Translations under genes and position numbers: made by a program
Source of the DNA: Limonium bicolor
Taxonomy: Eukaryota > Streptophyta > Magnoliopsida > Caryophyllales > Plumbaginaceae
Reading direction: 5' to 3'
DNA: 64,000 nucleotides
Assembly (NCBI GenBank): GCA_023374045.1
Contig: CM041776.1
Span: forward strand, 351,477,636 to 351,541,635
Notes under the pieces: generated by a model
What the model saw: the letters and a program-made list of their open reading frames with translations, nothing else
Told to the model about the DNA's origin: nothing
Database searches by the model: none
Shown here: piece by piece, positions 34,078 through 46,294 of the stretch
How the letters are laid out: the number at the start of each line of letters is the position of its first letter
Numbering within the stretch: position 1 is the stretch's first letter

Positions 34078-34583
34078 ATGTCTAGTATCCGTATAGCACG
34101 GAGGGTACGGGGTACCCCTTTTAAGGGGGGTAGAGCCTTTTGCTTTTGCATTGCTTCGGGTTAGCATTGCGTAGTATGTATGTATTGTAATTGTATTTTG
34201 TGGCACATGTAGTGCTAATTGTATTTATTGGCACAAAGTAGTGCTAGTAGTATTCGTATGTAGTACAATGAGTATGGTATGTGTGTAATGAGTAATGCAT
34301 TGTGTTGTACGGTATATGACACGAATGACATTGTGAAGTGTATTGTGAATGTATTGGGGAATGCGATTGAATGGAGTATTGTGTATGGATTGAGTATTGT
34401 GTATGGAATTGAACTGAGTATGATGTATGGTATCTGAATTGTGTATGCTGGTAGGTAAGAATTGTGAACACCTTGTAAGGTGGTAGTAGAATGTATTGTG
34501 GCAATTGGCTTGCCAAATGAGTAGAAATGTAAACCGTAACCTTGAGCAACTTTGAGGGCAAAGTTTCTTAAGGGGGGTAGATT
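34078..34583 (+). other. Element B 3' untranslated region with two polypurine tracts
   Basis: The first polypurine copy TTTTAAGGGGGGTAGAG is at 34119-34135, directly after palindrome GGGGTACCCC. The functional copy CTTAAGGGGGGTAGAT is at 34568-34583, adjoining the LTR. Between them is AT-rich DNA with GTATTGTGTATG-like repeats. Hairpin CTTTG-AGGG-CAAAG (34550-34563) sits just before the second tract. Confidence 0.8.
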
Positions 34584-37500
34584 GAAATACCCCGTAATTA
34601 AAAACAGTGATTATTAGGCTAATTATATTTTAAAGGCTTAATTACACTTAAATAAATACGAGGGAACAAATCCGAAGAAAACGGACCTTTAAAATGGGTT
34701 AAAAGCATAAACGAACCTTAAAGCGCGTTTTTCGAGGAAACCGGGAAAACGTGACTTTAAGCGGGTCAAATAGACTCGTAACAATTTTGGTCAACTAATA
34801 GTCACTAATAAATATTAGTGAAGCTTGAACCAATAAAATTAATTAAACGAGAAAATTCCGGAAAACGGGTCTCCGTTAGCGAATACCGGAAAAACGAGAA
34901 CATACGGGGTACAAACTGCAACAACAACAAGTTGTTGTGTCCCAATTGTAAATAAATAAATTAAAAATCTCTGTGTGAGGGGGGTAGGGACCGATTCCTC
35001 TCCCTCTCTCATTTATTTAATAGCTCCTAATACACTAGAAGACAAAAACTATAAACTAGGAAAGAGGAAAAAGAGAGAAATTACAAAAGTAAGAGTGAGT
35101 CTCTCTCTTCCATCTCTCACCCTCTCTCACGTAACTCCCTCCTCCTTCCTTTTGAAATTTCTCCTCTCTCTCAGCATGTCAATGGCGATTTCTTGAACCC
35201 CCACCAGCTCTCTCCTTCTCTCCTCTCTTTGAACACTCAAATCTCCTCCAAACTCAACAAAAATTATAGCATTGTAACCCCCTTGCAAAGGAGAACATTT
35301 TCATCCTTTCAAAAATTGAAAACGACCACTTTCATTTTGGTGGGTATTCTCCATTTGAAGATTCAAGTCCACCATTAGAAGCACCTTCACCTCCTTATCA
35401 TCTTGAGCTGATTTTGGCTCTCTTGTTGGGCTAAGAATATTGTTCTCTTGCTAGTCAAGAACTCCATTCATCCATTGGAAGCACCTTGTGTGTGTGAATC
35501 TCATTGGGACCGAGAACAAAGGAGAAGAAAGGAAGAGGAGGAAAAAGGAAGAAAGGAAACTAGAAACACAAGGTAATTATCTTTACCTTGAGCTAGTTTG
35601 TATGTAGTATTGTAACAGTTATTGGAGTAGTAACATGAGTAAGGAATTGAGGAATGAGTAGTAAGTATATTGTAGTATAATGAGTAATGATGTTGTAACA
35701 GTTTTTGAAGTTTTAATTGAGGTTTAAAAGCTTGGGAAAACATGGGGTATTGAATGGGTATGTGCAGGAACTTTATTGTTGTTGTAGTAGTGTTGAGATG
35801 TGGGTATAATGTGTGTATGAACAGGTTGTGAGAAAGAGAATATATGAGCTGAAATAATGTGTGGAGAATGTTAAAAATATAGGGGAGACTATGTCAAATT
35901 TTATCTAGGAATTTGAGGACTTGAGTGGTCAAGAGGGGAAAACAACCTAGGTAGTGACTAGGTGTATGTGGAGAGTGCGATGGGAGTAGTTTAATGTCTT
36001 GAAACAGATTTGGAAAAGAGTTGGTTAATAGGATGTAACTAGAAGTGAACTAGTGTATTTAAGATGCTAAGAGTAGCATTAGTTGAGAGAGTAATGAAGG
36101 ATAAAGGATAGGTTAAAAATCTGTAGCATAATGTGGAAAACCAAAATTTGTAGCATTAGTGTGAGGAAACTAGTATAAGTGTTGAAATGAAAGGAGGAAA
36201 AATGTGTAAGTATAACTAGGATTGAGTAATGTATTTGGAGAATGGATTAAGGTATTTTAGGAGGCCTAAATGGCATTATATCATGTGGGATTACATGTAG
36301 GAAGATTGGGGAAGAGATGGGTAAGAAAGGAATTGAAAAACAAAGCCGGTAGCAGTGTTCTGCTACTGTCCGACCCACAGCCTGGATCGGACGCTGGGTC
36401 GGACAAGGCTTGAGTAACGAGAATAAAACCTTCTGGAATGGTCCGACCCAGGGCCGTGAGTCGGACATGGGTCGGACAGGCAAAATTTTTGTGTGCCGAA
36501 GTTTCTGACTTCGTCCGACCCAGAGGTTGGGTCGGACATGGGTCGGACATAGCTTGGGCAACAGAACCGGAACTTTCTGGAATGGTCCAACCCAGAGGTG
36601 TATGGGTCGGATAGAACAGTGCTGGGTCGGACAGATGAATTTCAGAGAATGAAAACTTACTGGAATGGTCCGACCCAGATGTTGGGTCGGATGGTGGGTC
36701 GGACGGCCCAAACATATACAAAAAAAAAATGTTTTCATAATATGACTGTAGTGATCATATGTATGTATGTATATATGCCTATACACATGTAAGCATATAT
36801 ATGTAGTAATACACCATTAATGAAGTAATAATGGTAAGAAATTAAGTGAATGAGTAAGGAAACAAGTTTAAGAGGTAGTAAAGAAAAGAATGGTTTTGTA
36901 ACCAAGTAAGAAGGTAATAAAGTAGTAAGTATATATTGAAAGTATCAATGAAGGAGTAAGTAGATCAATAATAGACCATTGATCATACTACTTCATGTAT
37001 GTATAGGAATCAAATAGTTGATCCTCGAAGGAACCCGGTAGTACGTATACGACGGTGAACGGTATGATTTCTTCATGCCCTGTATCCTAACTTGGTTACC
37101 CCGATTTGTGTGCTTATGTGATCACCAATAAGATAAATGCACGAATCGGACTTTTATTGCACTTAATTGTGTTTGAACTATTTTGTCCTTGTTGAATCTC
37201 CTTGAACATTTAGTTTGTATAATTCATGAAATGTATGAATGAGAATGAAGTGTATGTGTAAGTATGAGTACTTGTGTATTGTATTGATGTATGGAAAGAA
37301 GGTATGGACTTCTACTAATTCCTAACGATCTAACTCCTAACATGAGTAATGAGTAAAATGGAATGAGTAGAAGCCCGATATAGTTTCGGCCACGCGTGAG
37401 GATAAGGAAACACAAGAGGCTGGATCCGAATCCTGGCTATAATCTTTTCTATTTGCCAATCCCCTTGAATGGGTAGCATCCTGGATTAGTGGGCCACCCT

Positions 37501-38418
37501 AAAGCCCGGTGGTGGGATGTAGTAATCCCTGCCCGGAGGTCATACCGACTTAACTGGAAGTAAAGTATGTAAGAAGTAAGTATTGTATTTGTATTGGTCT
37601 TGACTATTGTAAGTCATTGACCCGGAGTAAAAGAGTATTGCACACCCGATTAACCCGGGTGTGTAATGAGGCTAATAAGACCTTTGTATGTATTGGAGAG
37701 TTGTATCTCCGTAATGCGGTGAGTATGGTAAGTATGGACGGTTGACTTGAATTGTCTTCCTTGTATGTATTGTATGTATGTAGCTTATGAAATGAATGTA
37801 TTGAATTGTAATGTATAAAGCATGTATGTATGTATGTATGAATGAAACGAACTGCATGTACTCGACCAAATAGTTGGCGTACCCTCGCTAGTACGCGGGG
37901 TATGCGGTTATCATATGCAGCGTAAGCTGACCCCCTAGGGGGAATGTTTTTACTCCACAGGTACCCGCGAGGCGTGACGGTAGGGTAAGGACGGGATGTG
38001 ATTCTTTTTGATGTAGTTAGTAGCACTGGATGGTGTACCGAGTTGTACACGGCTAAGGCCTTTTTGTGTAGCCGGTGTACCATGTGGTACACCTTTTTGG
38101 ATATCGAATCGTAATTGGATAGTAAGGAGAGGATGTATAAACTCTTCATTTTTGGGAAGTAGTCTTGGAATGTAATTTATATATTCAGTATACTCGGTAA
38201 TCAAATGTAATTAACTATTTGGTATTGTAAAGTAAGTAGTATATATTTGGTTTATTCTAATCGTCAGACCGAAATGGTAAGTAGTAGTAGCCTTGTTAAC
38301 CTTGGAAGGTTAACGGCATTGTATCACCTGCCGGGAGTAAGTAAGTATTCCGCTGCGAGTAAGGTAAGTATGGGAATGATTAGAGGATAATGGAAGGATT
38401 AGCGGTTGGGGTGTTACA
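34584..38418 (+). mobile_element. Element B 3' LTR
   Basis: 3,835 bp from TGAAATACCCC to GGGGTGTTACA, followed by AGCAT. It is collinear with the 5' LTR (13513-16341 plus 27183-27957) apart from small indels, a few substitutions and the 215-bp segment 38127-38341 missing from the 5' copy. It includes the palindromic array at 36368-36706 and the GC hairpin near 37930. Confidence 0.95.
36368..36706. repeat. GTCCGACCCA/TGGGTCGGAC palindromic array, LTR B 3' copy
   Basis: Same array as 15295-15631 with a handful of substitutions, several of them C-to-T or G-to-A within the CG-containing motifs (for example GTCCAACCCA and GTCGGATGG). The pattern fits deamination of methylated cytosines. Confidence 0.9.
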
Positions 38419-39147
38419 AGCATTCAATGAGCAAAATGGGTTCAAACCCTCATCCTAGGATACAAATGGAACTACTCAGCCATAGCTAAAGGAAAGAGCA
38501 ACGATAAGGGAGAATTAGCCATTAGAGGAGCTCCCAAGCTTCAATGGAGGTAGAAATCTTCACTTTCTTCTTCCTCCTTTCTTCTCTTCTTTTCTCATCT
38601 TCTTTTCTCCTCTATTCGCTGGAGTTGTGTGTCTTGGATGATGGGGAAGGAAGCCCCAAAAGTAGCCTTTTAACAGAAGATTATGGGCAAAAATTCCATC
38701 CGATCGACCTTGCAAGGTCGATCCCAAGGTCGGTCGGACTCTCTTAGACGGAAGCACATGATAGGTTTTAAAGCTCGACTGACCTTGCAAGTCTGGTCAC
38801 AAGGTCGGTCGATTCCAATGTGTTTGGGATGACTTGGACAGAATCGGACCGAGCTTGCAAGGTCGGTCCCTAGGTCAGTCGGCCCCATAATGTCCATCTT
38901 CTGTGCCGGAATTCTCCCGATGCTTCCTGTTGGCTTGGCATCCTTCCTGAGGTGCTCAAACATTGATGCATTCACTGATTAAGCTCTCAAAATGTACTCA
39001 AATGAGTATTTACCTATTTGAATATGCCAAAGGTATAAGATCACTAATAAACACAAAAATACTCCATAAAGTGGTGAAATAAGTCATGCGCCAAATAAAA
39101 TGACGGTGAATAAAGACCTTGAGAGAGCACTATTTCACTACTTATCA
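38419..39147 (-). mobile_element. Element F, probable LTR remnant, right half
   Basis: Starts with the AGCAT duplication of element B and ends CACTACTTATCA, an LTR-like terminus on the minus strand. It contains a CT-rich tract (38560-38615) and a GACCTTGCAAGGTC-type palindromic array (38697-38885). No coding potential. The copia reading frame starts immediately after its end. Confidence 0.4.
38697..38885. repeat. CTTGCAAGGTCGGTCG palindromic repeats in element F
   Basis: Three diverged units with GACCTTGCAAGGTC or GACCTTGCAAGTC followed by AAGGTCGGTCG. The stretch CTTGCAAGGTCGGTC also opens the array in element C (48624-48638), although C is a different family. Confidence 0.8.
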
Positions 39148-40534
39148 ATGGTGGAGATTCAGACATGCTTTCTATAACCTCAAGAAGCACTCCAGATTCC
39201 TAGATTCTGGATACAGGGTGTACGTTTCATATGACTCCTAACAAGGAGTGGTTTAATACCTACGAGGCTATAAATCAAGGATCTGTTCGATTAGGAGACA
39301 ACAGCCCGTGTGGTGTTGTTGGTATTGGGAAGATCAAGATCCGTATGCATGATGGCATCATCAAGACGCTGACTGATGTAAGGCATGTTCCGAATCTGAA
39401 GAAAATTTTGATTTCTATTGGTACTATGCATAGAAACGGGTTCAGTTACAAGTCTGATGATGAATACTTGAGAATAACCAGAGGTTCTATGACAGTGATG
39501 AAGGGAAAACTTACTAGAGGTAACATCTACCAACTGGTTGGGAGCACTATTGCAAGTGAAGTTGCTGCTATTATATCTGAAAGTGATAACACTGCTCTAT
39601 GGCATATGCGTACGGGGCATATTGGTGAGCAAGGTTTGTCTAAGTTGCACAAGTGTGGCCTTATGGACGGTTTGAAGAACTGTAAGATGGGATTCTGTAA
39701 GTTCTGTGCGATGGGAAAGCAGTCAAAATTATCCTTCAAAATTGGCCAACACACGACAAAGGATCTCCTTGACTATGTGCATTCTGATGTGTGAGGGCCA
39801 ACTTGGGAGTAGTCTCTAGGAGGATCGAGGTACTTTGTTATATTCATTGATGACTATTCCAAGAAAGTTTGGGTCTATTTCATGAAGTACAAATATGAGG
39901 TCTTTGACAAGTTTAAGATTTGGAAAGCTGAAGTAGAAAATCAGATATGGAGGAAGGTAATGTATCTAAGATCTGATAATGGGACGGATTATACTGATTT
40001 GAAGTTCCATAAATTTTGTGAGGAGCATGGTATTCAGAGGCACTACTCTGTGAGAAATACACCACAGCAGAATGATGTTAGTGAGAGAATGAATCGCACA
40101 ATTACTGAGATGGCCAGGTGTCTAAGGCTGAATGTAGGGCTTCTAAAGTAGTTTTGGGCAGAGGCAGTAAGCATGGCGGTCTATCTCATTAATAGATCAC
40201 CAAAGAGCTCTCTTGAGAAGAAGGTCACTAAAGAGGTATGGATTGGAGTAGTTATAGATTTATCCGACTTGAAGATATTTGGTTGTCCTGCTTATGTTCT
40301 AATTTCTAATGATGAACGATCTAAGCTGGACTCCAAGTCCAAGAGATGCATCTTTCTAGGGTTTGAGAAAGGTGTGAAAGGCTTCAAGTTATGGGATCTT
40401 GTGGCTAAGAAGAAAGTCCTTAGTTGAGATGTTGTCTTTGATGAACAGTATATGCTGCAATAGGCTAAGTTAGATCAGGGACCTACAACTACATTTGAGA
40501 CTGATGTTGGCCCAATAACAGATCTTGGGAACTG
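39148..40534 (+). pseudogene. pol: Ty1/copia gag-pol fragment: protease end, GAG-pre-integrase, integrase
   Basis: Remnant of a copia polyprotein. Near 39200 LDSG is followed, after a frame change, by CTFHMTPNKEWF. The GAG-pre-integrase domain follows (LWHMRTGHIGEQGLSKLHK, FCKFCAMGKQSKLSF). Integrase: HSDV followed by TGA in place of Trp (39792-39794), then IDDYSKKVWVYF, LRSDNGTDY and PQQNDVSERMNRT, where the usual NGV is NDV. TAG stops occur at 40150 and 40459 and TGA at 40425. The GCPAYV and KRCIFLGF blocks mark the region after integrase. No reverse transcriptase remains, because the fragment stops where LTR D begins at 40535. Confidence 0.88.
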
Positions 40535-43500
40535 AAATACCCCGAACTTAAATATGGTTATTAAATAATTCTAATATGGTATTTTAGGGCCTAATAGTTC
40601 CAAGAGAATTTTTGGTGAAGAAAATAAATCCAAAAGAAAAGAGAAAACGCGTAAAAAGCACAAAATGTAAAAATGAGTGTTACGCAACCATTAGAGGTAT
40701 ATGACCTCATTTAGGGTTTTAAATGAATTCCTAAGGCTTAATTATGCCTAAATATTATGTGGGAACAATTTCCGAAGAAAGTGGATCAAAATAATGGGTT
40801 AAAACGCTAACGGAGTCTTAGAGCAAGTTTTTTTAGAAAACCCGGAAACGTGACTTTGAGTGGTCAAATGGACCAGTAAAAATTATAGTCAACCAAATAA
40901 CTATAATTAAACATTAATGGAAGCTTAAGAACCATTAAAATCAAAGAAACGAGAAAAATCCGGAAACAGACCCGGTTAGTGAATAGTGCTAAAAGGGTAA
41001 TTAACGAGCGTTTCTTATAAAAGACGAAAAACACTCCAACTTACATGTATATGGGGGCCGGTTTTTGAGGTATAAAATCAGACCTCTCTATTAGTGACTA
41101 GTTAGAAAAGAAAAAGAAGAAGAAAAGTAGAAAAAGTAGAAAAGTAGCTTTTCCTCTCTCTCCTCCCTCATTTCTCTTTTCCCTCTTTTTCCCTTCTTTC
41201 TTCTCCAGCAGTCCTCCTCCTTCCTCCCTGCTGCTGGAAGATTTTTGCATGCCCCATCCGTGGCTTTCTAAGCTTGTCTCCCTTGTACAAGCTAGCTCCA
41301 TGCTCCAAATCAATAAAAAATTACATATTCTTCTTCCCCTACTCAAGGGATACACTTCCCTCTTTTCAAAATCTCAAAAGGATGAAGTTCATCTCCATGG
41401 GTATATCCCATTTAAAGAGAAAATCAGCTTTTATGGAGCTTGGATGCCTCTCACTGTTTTAAGGTAAGAAAATCACAAAAACTCACTCTTTCCTTCATCC
41501 CTTGTGTGGCCGGTTTTTGACTCCCCAACTTCCTTGTTTTTCCTTCCTTAAATGAGCCTTGTTCAAGATTCAAAAGCTTATTGGGAGTCCTCCTCTTATT
41601 CTTGACCAAACCCCATTTTAGGGTTCCAAAGATAATTCTCCATTCTTGTGCTCTAAGCACCCTTCTTTGTATTCTGACTTAATTAATAAGCCTAAGTGCA
41701 TTGTTTAAGTGCTTAATTCCCCATTTGGGTGTTGGTCTAGATTTTGGGCAATGGCAATGCCCCTTGACCGATTTTGCATCAAGAGGAGTAGAGGAGGGGA
41801 GAAGAGAAATGACAAAGAAGAACTTGTGAATTAAAGGTAACTAAACTACCTTGATCCCTACCTTTAATGTTGTAGCATTTGGGATGGAAAAATTAAATGA
41901 ATGAACTAAACTTGAGCTAAGAATTTGTTTGGTAGCTAGTAAGAGTTGGTTGTTAAATTGATGAGTGTATTGTGTTGATTTAAGGGCCTTGGAGCCAAGC
42001 AATTTAAGTTATTGCATTACATTGTGTTTATGAGTTTCGGATGAGCTTGTGTGCTGTTAGTGCCCAATATTGGGTATTGCTGGTTTCAATTGTTTTAGGA
42101 AGTGAAAATAATGCATTTGGGCATGTTAGACTTGTAGGTGAACCATGGAAAATTTTTGGTAGAAATTATGGTGTTTTAATATGTCTTGAGTAAGGAATGA
42201 CCAAGGGTTAACTAGGTGTTTGGAGAGAAACCAATTTGGTTAGTTAACCACCTAGGAGCTATTTTAGATGTGAGTTAAGTAGTGAGCAAAATCTGTAGCA
42301 AAATGGATGTTTTACTGTCTTGAATTTCTAGAAAAAAGGCCTAGTGTATGTAGCTTTGAAAATGAAGTTTGAACTTGAGCAATGAAGTGCAAATGACTAG
42401 GAATGAATGGTTATAGTCATGAGATGAATTGGTAATGAATGGTAAAAGTGCAAACTGTCATGGAAATGTTTTTAGAGCATTAGTGTGCAAAATGCAAAAT
42501 GTGAGAATTGAAATTTGTGGAATTGAACAAGAGTTGGGTAATGAATTGGATCAATGATTTAGGAAGGTTTAAGGAGTGTTTTAGGGTGTTTAAACATGTA
42601 TGAAACATGTGGAAAGTTTATGGAATGATTAGGTAAGGATTAAGGTTGGATTAGGGGTTGAAAATGAAGTTTTAGCAGCTTTTTAGCAGGGTCCGGGACT
42701 TAGGGGCCGGACCAAGTTCCGGACCAACCTTAAAAATGCCCCGAAAGTCAGGAAATGAAGTGGTCCGGGACTAGAGACCCGGACCAGTACCCGGACCAAT
42801 GGTAAAAACTAGCCGAAAGTTGAGTAATGCTTGGGTCCGGGACTAGAGACCCGAACCATGTCCCGGACCAAGCACAAAATGAGCCGAAGGTGTTTTTAAG
42901 CCTCTAAAACATGGGGGATTGATTGGTAGTAGTTTTAGATGATGTTTAGGCCTTGTTTGATGACATGTTAAGTTCCTAAGAAGTATATACAAGTGCTAGA
43001 AGTGAGTAAGAAGTAACAACTTAAGTTAACAATGATGAAGATGAGATTAACGGGATAACGGGGTAAGTACGGGAGTAGTAGTATTTACATACCGTAATAC
43101 CTTAATGTTAATAGAAACATTTGGAATATTATCAGTGGATCAAGTGTGAACCGAGCACGTAAGGTGACACGGTAAAGTTAATCCATGGTGAAAGGTATGA
43201 TTTTCTCATACCCTGTATGCTACCGGGATTACCCCGATTTGTGTGCTTGTATGCCGAACTAATCAGAATAAGCATGAAAAATGTTCTATTGCTTTGATTG
43301 TATATTTTGATGCATGTTGTGTGTACTAACCACCCTTGTATGATTGTGCCGTCTAACTTAGTGTTATAGACCGACTCATAATTGAGTAATGATTGATTAG
43401 TGACTCGTAGAATGAGTCGTTTCATAAAATAACGAAAACATGGAAACACATGAAAACTATCTAATTAAGAATAATGATAATGCAAACCTATAAACTCACT

Positions 43501-43633
43501 AGAATGTGAGAGAGTTGTACGGGATTAGTAAACTCTCAATAATGGTTAGAGAACTGAATTGAAACAATCCACGAAACAAATAACGGTGGAAGAATATTGA
43601 CGGGATCGGGGTGCTGACCGAGTAGGTCTAAGG
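40535..43633 (+). mobile_element. Element D, truncated Tekay-type LTR
   Basis: Starts TGAAATACCCCGAACTT within the copia fragment. It resembles LTRs B and C in order: TATA-like TATAAAA (41071-41077), CT-rich leader (41150-41230), donor-like AAG|GTAAGA (41461-41469) and AAAG|GTAACT (about 41836), palindromic array (42688-42885), then a GGTATGATTT...CATACCCTGTATGCTACC block like that of B. It is interrupted at 43634 by a copia LTR, and no 3' end or interior was found. The 66- and 105-codon open frames inside are not convincing. Confidence 0.75.
42688..42885. repeat. GGTCCGGGACT palindromic array in LTR D
   Basis: Three units with GGTCCGGGACT and CCCGGACCA or GGACCAA followed by A-rich AAAAATG and CCGAAAG. 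The core and the CTTAAAAATG tail match the array in the Athila LTR (17838-18023) more closely than those of other Tekay-type LTRs here. Confidence 0.85.
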
Positions 43634-44296
43634 TGTTAGTCTCAGACCAACTCTGCTTGAAGAATAAATGTTTGCAGAAAATAATAACGCGGAAGCTTTT
43701 GTTTTAAACTTATCAAGATATGATTCTACTTGTATTGAAATTCAATGTGAATTACAACCTAGCTTCCTATCTTGGGATTCGACAGAACTAGTCTGTCTCA
43801 TCCAACCTCTCTCTACTCTCGGCTTTGATCAATGCGTCACAAGAAGTAAAGGGGAGTGTTCTATGTGTGCTCTCTAGGTAATAAATACCTAAGCTAATTG
43901 ACAATGTCTCACTAAGATCTCTCAAAACGCTTTCTCTCTCAAGGTGGTGTTTCTCTCTCTCGGAATGATCTAGAATGCACACCGAAACTAATTACAATCC
44001 TTTGTTTATATACTTGCTAAACGGTTTCCTAAATCTTTAGTATTGTCTTCACGTAGCGGCTGCTTGACTTGGATGCGCAAGTATCGGGGTTGTTTGTTGC
44101 TCCATGTTCTCACGTTGTGCATGCTTCCACGCATCCAAGATTTCTGCAGCTATTCGATAGTGTCGCGCCTTGGTTGATCGGAGACAGATAGACAGGTCTT
44201 GCTGTAGAGGTACTCGAGCTGGTGAGTTACGACGCCAAGTCTTTCTGTAGAGCTACTTCGACTGAGGAGGTCATCTGCAAAACTAAGTCTTCAACA
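43634..44296 (-). mobile_element. Ty1/copia LTR (SIRE/Maximus-like), minus orientation
   Basis: 663 bp from TGTTAGTCTC to GTCTTCAACA. On the minus strand it follows the polypurine tract AGCAAAAAGGGGAATT and the TTTGCCATCATC sequence common just upstream of 3' LTRs in SIRE-type copia elements. This is therefore a 3' LTR with its interior to the right. No second LTR was found in the window. Confidence 0.65.
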
Positions 44297-44312
44297 AATT
44301 CCCCTTTTTGCT
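44297..44312 (-). other. Polypurine tract of the minus-strand copia element
   Basis: Minus strand reads AGCAAAAAGGGGAATT next to the LTR start TGTTGAAG. Confidence 0.65.
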
Positions 44313-44761
44313 GATGATGGCAAACTCAGTGTATCCGGCGTAGATTTTGAAGTTTTTAATGGATGTACCTGCAAAAAGGACAGATAGCAAGGCAGAGCAA
44401 CTATCTCGGAAGAATAACTCACTGTTTGTTCCCCCTTAAACAAATACTCCCCCTTAAGTTAATGCAGTTGATAAGAGCAGATAAAAACTATGATACGAAG
44501 CTACTTCAAATACTACTTGACAGAAATAAAACCAATCCGAAACGATGAGGCCTTCAGAGGCACTCAGCATCCACACATAGTTACCCGCATAAACTAGCCG
44601 CGGGACACACAGCTTCCCCCGTTTGCCAACATCAGGGGAAACGCATGAAAATTAACCAAAAACACATATCCACAAAGTCTTAAAACCAATCCACCAGCAC
44701 AAAACCAAAAGTATTTAAAGATTCAGTCAAGCCTAAGAGTTAGAGGGGGTGGGGTAAAGAG

Positions 44762-44929
44762 CTAGTCATCTCCTCGATCCATTCCTGTGTCCTCATCCCG
44801 TGCTCCATCTTCCCCCGAAGCCTCAGCATCATCCATTGCCTTCGCCGCTGCCAGGGTGTCAATGAAAGTCTCCCTGAACTCCTCCGCTAGCTTTAGGACT
44901 GTAGACACTAAAAATTCTCACCCCATAAA
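44762..44929 (-). pseudogene. C-terminal fragment of an acidic ORF upstream of the copia 3' LTR
   Basis: About 55 codons ending at a stop at 44762-44764, 450 bp before the polypurine tract. The tail is strongly acidic (ASGEDGARDEDTGMDRGDD). Its position fits the last ORF of a SIRE-type element, which may be envelope-like, but no domain can be recognised. The frame is closed upstream by a stop near 44930. Confidence 0.35.
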
Positions 44930-45401
44930 AGCAAAATTCAGACTAATAAATAAAATAAGAGGGTCGTCTCCTTTCTTTCCAAAACTTGTTCATGTGCATA
45001 CCATATTGAAACTGCCATGTTATGACAATTTTTTTTAATTAATTTTCAAAGCATCGTTTTCAAATCCATCCCCTTTGTTATTACTTATTTTATCATTTTA
45101 TTTTTCGATTTATTTCATGTTAGTTAGTTACGTTTTATTCGCTTATTTATTTGCCTATTCGTTTTATTTTAGTTCATGTTATTTCGTTACTTGTTTATTT
45201 TATCTCATTCCATTTTATTGATACATTTACTTGCATTTCCTTTATTAGTACTTGTTTTTTCCTTTGCCTTTATCGTATTATTTTTAGAATCATTCATCAT
45301 TTCATGTACCCTTTCACTATTTTTTTCATTCATGTTAGTATATTTCATTCCGTCTCTAGCTTGATTAAACTCCATCTCATTTCATTACGTTATTATTTAT
45401 T
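44930..45401. other. AT-rich DNA, nothing recognised
   Basis: TTTATT/TTCATT-rich sequence without gene or element signature. The short open frames here are hydrophobic by composition only. The last nine bases (45393-45401) are the MITE target duplication. Confidence 0.4.
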
Positions 45402-45812
45402 GGGAAAATTCACGAGATACCCCTGTTTTCTTTCGTAATTCACAATATACCCCTGTGATTTTAGTAATTTAACTTTAAACATGTTTAAATGTTGTCCAAA
45501 ATTGATTAAACTTTACATGGACGATGCTAATGTGTTATATTTGGTCCAATATCAAATTTGAAGTTTTTTAAGCTCACATGTGACCTGTGGGACCCAATGA
45601 ATAGTCACATATTCATTGGGCCCCACAGGTCACATGTGAGCTTAAAAAGCTTCAGATTTGATATTGGACCAAAATATAACACATTAGCATCGTCCATGTA
45701 AAGTTTAATCAATTTTGGACAACATTTAAGCATGTTTAAAGTTAAATTACTAAAATCATAGGGGTATATTGTGAATTATGAAAGAAAACAGGGGTATCTC
45801 GTTAATTTTCCC
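45402..45812. mobile_element. 411-bp palindromic MITE, Mutator type
   Basis: The two halves are almost perfect inverted repeats of about 195 bp meeting near 45603. Ends are GGGAAAATT(C/A)ACGAGATACC and its complement. A perfect 9-bp duplication TTATTTATT flanks it (45393-45401 and 45813-45821). Nine-bp duplications with long terminal inverted repeats indicate a Mutator-like (foldback) non-autonomous element. It has no coding capacity. The arms differ at few positions, so insertion was recent. Confidence 0.9.
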
Positions 45813-46294
45813 TTATTTATTTATTCTATCTTACTTTCCATCACTCGAACATATGTAATTCAATTTCCATTTTTTGGACATTCACTTGTTTTATCATACT
45901 TTTACTATTTCATTATTTCATGTATTTACTCTTATGTTATTTCGTTTATGTTATACTTTTTTATGATTTCACATTTTTTTTATCTTAAGTTTCATTATTT
46001 CATGACTCTTAAGATAAAATAAAAACAATTCATTTTTTAAATAGAATTCTGTCCTCTTACCGTAAATTTCTGTTTAAAACTACATTGTTTTGTTATAGAA
46101 TTCATTTTGGTTTGAGCTAGAGCTTTAATACTATTTGTCACATTTTATATCAAGTTCTGTTATTAATATAAGTAGAGGTTCGAATCAGTTTAGGAGTGTA
46201 TATAGCAATCATTTTTTGTCCGCGGCCCAAACCTAGCGAGCCTAATGATCCTACGCGCGGGCTTCTTCCTGTTACTCATCCGGTTGCCCCTATC
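45813..46294. other. AT-rich DNA up to element C
   Basis: No gene found. The last 80 bases are GC-richer (CGGCCCAAACC, CTACGCGCGGGC) and continue after element C at 60846; 46290-46294 is the CTATC duplication. Confidence 0.4.

Noticed and set aside
13513..38418. Endogenous pararetrovirus (caulimovirus) origin for the AlkB-bearing element
   Set aside because: Clear LTRs, target duplications, integrase and a chromodomain-like tail define an LTR retrotransposon; no movement-protein or coat-protein motif is seen.
45151..46022. Hydrophobic open frames that could be read as membrane proteins
   Set aside because: They are T-rich AT-tract translations, one on each side of the palindromic MITE; the hydrophobicity comes from composition.
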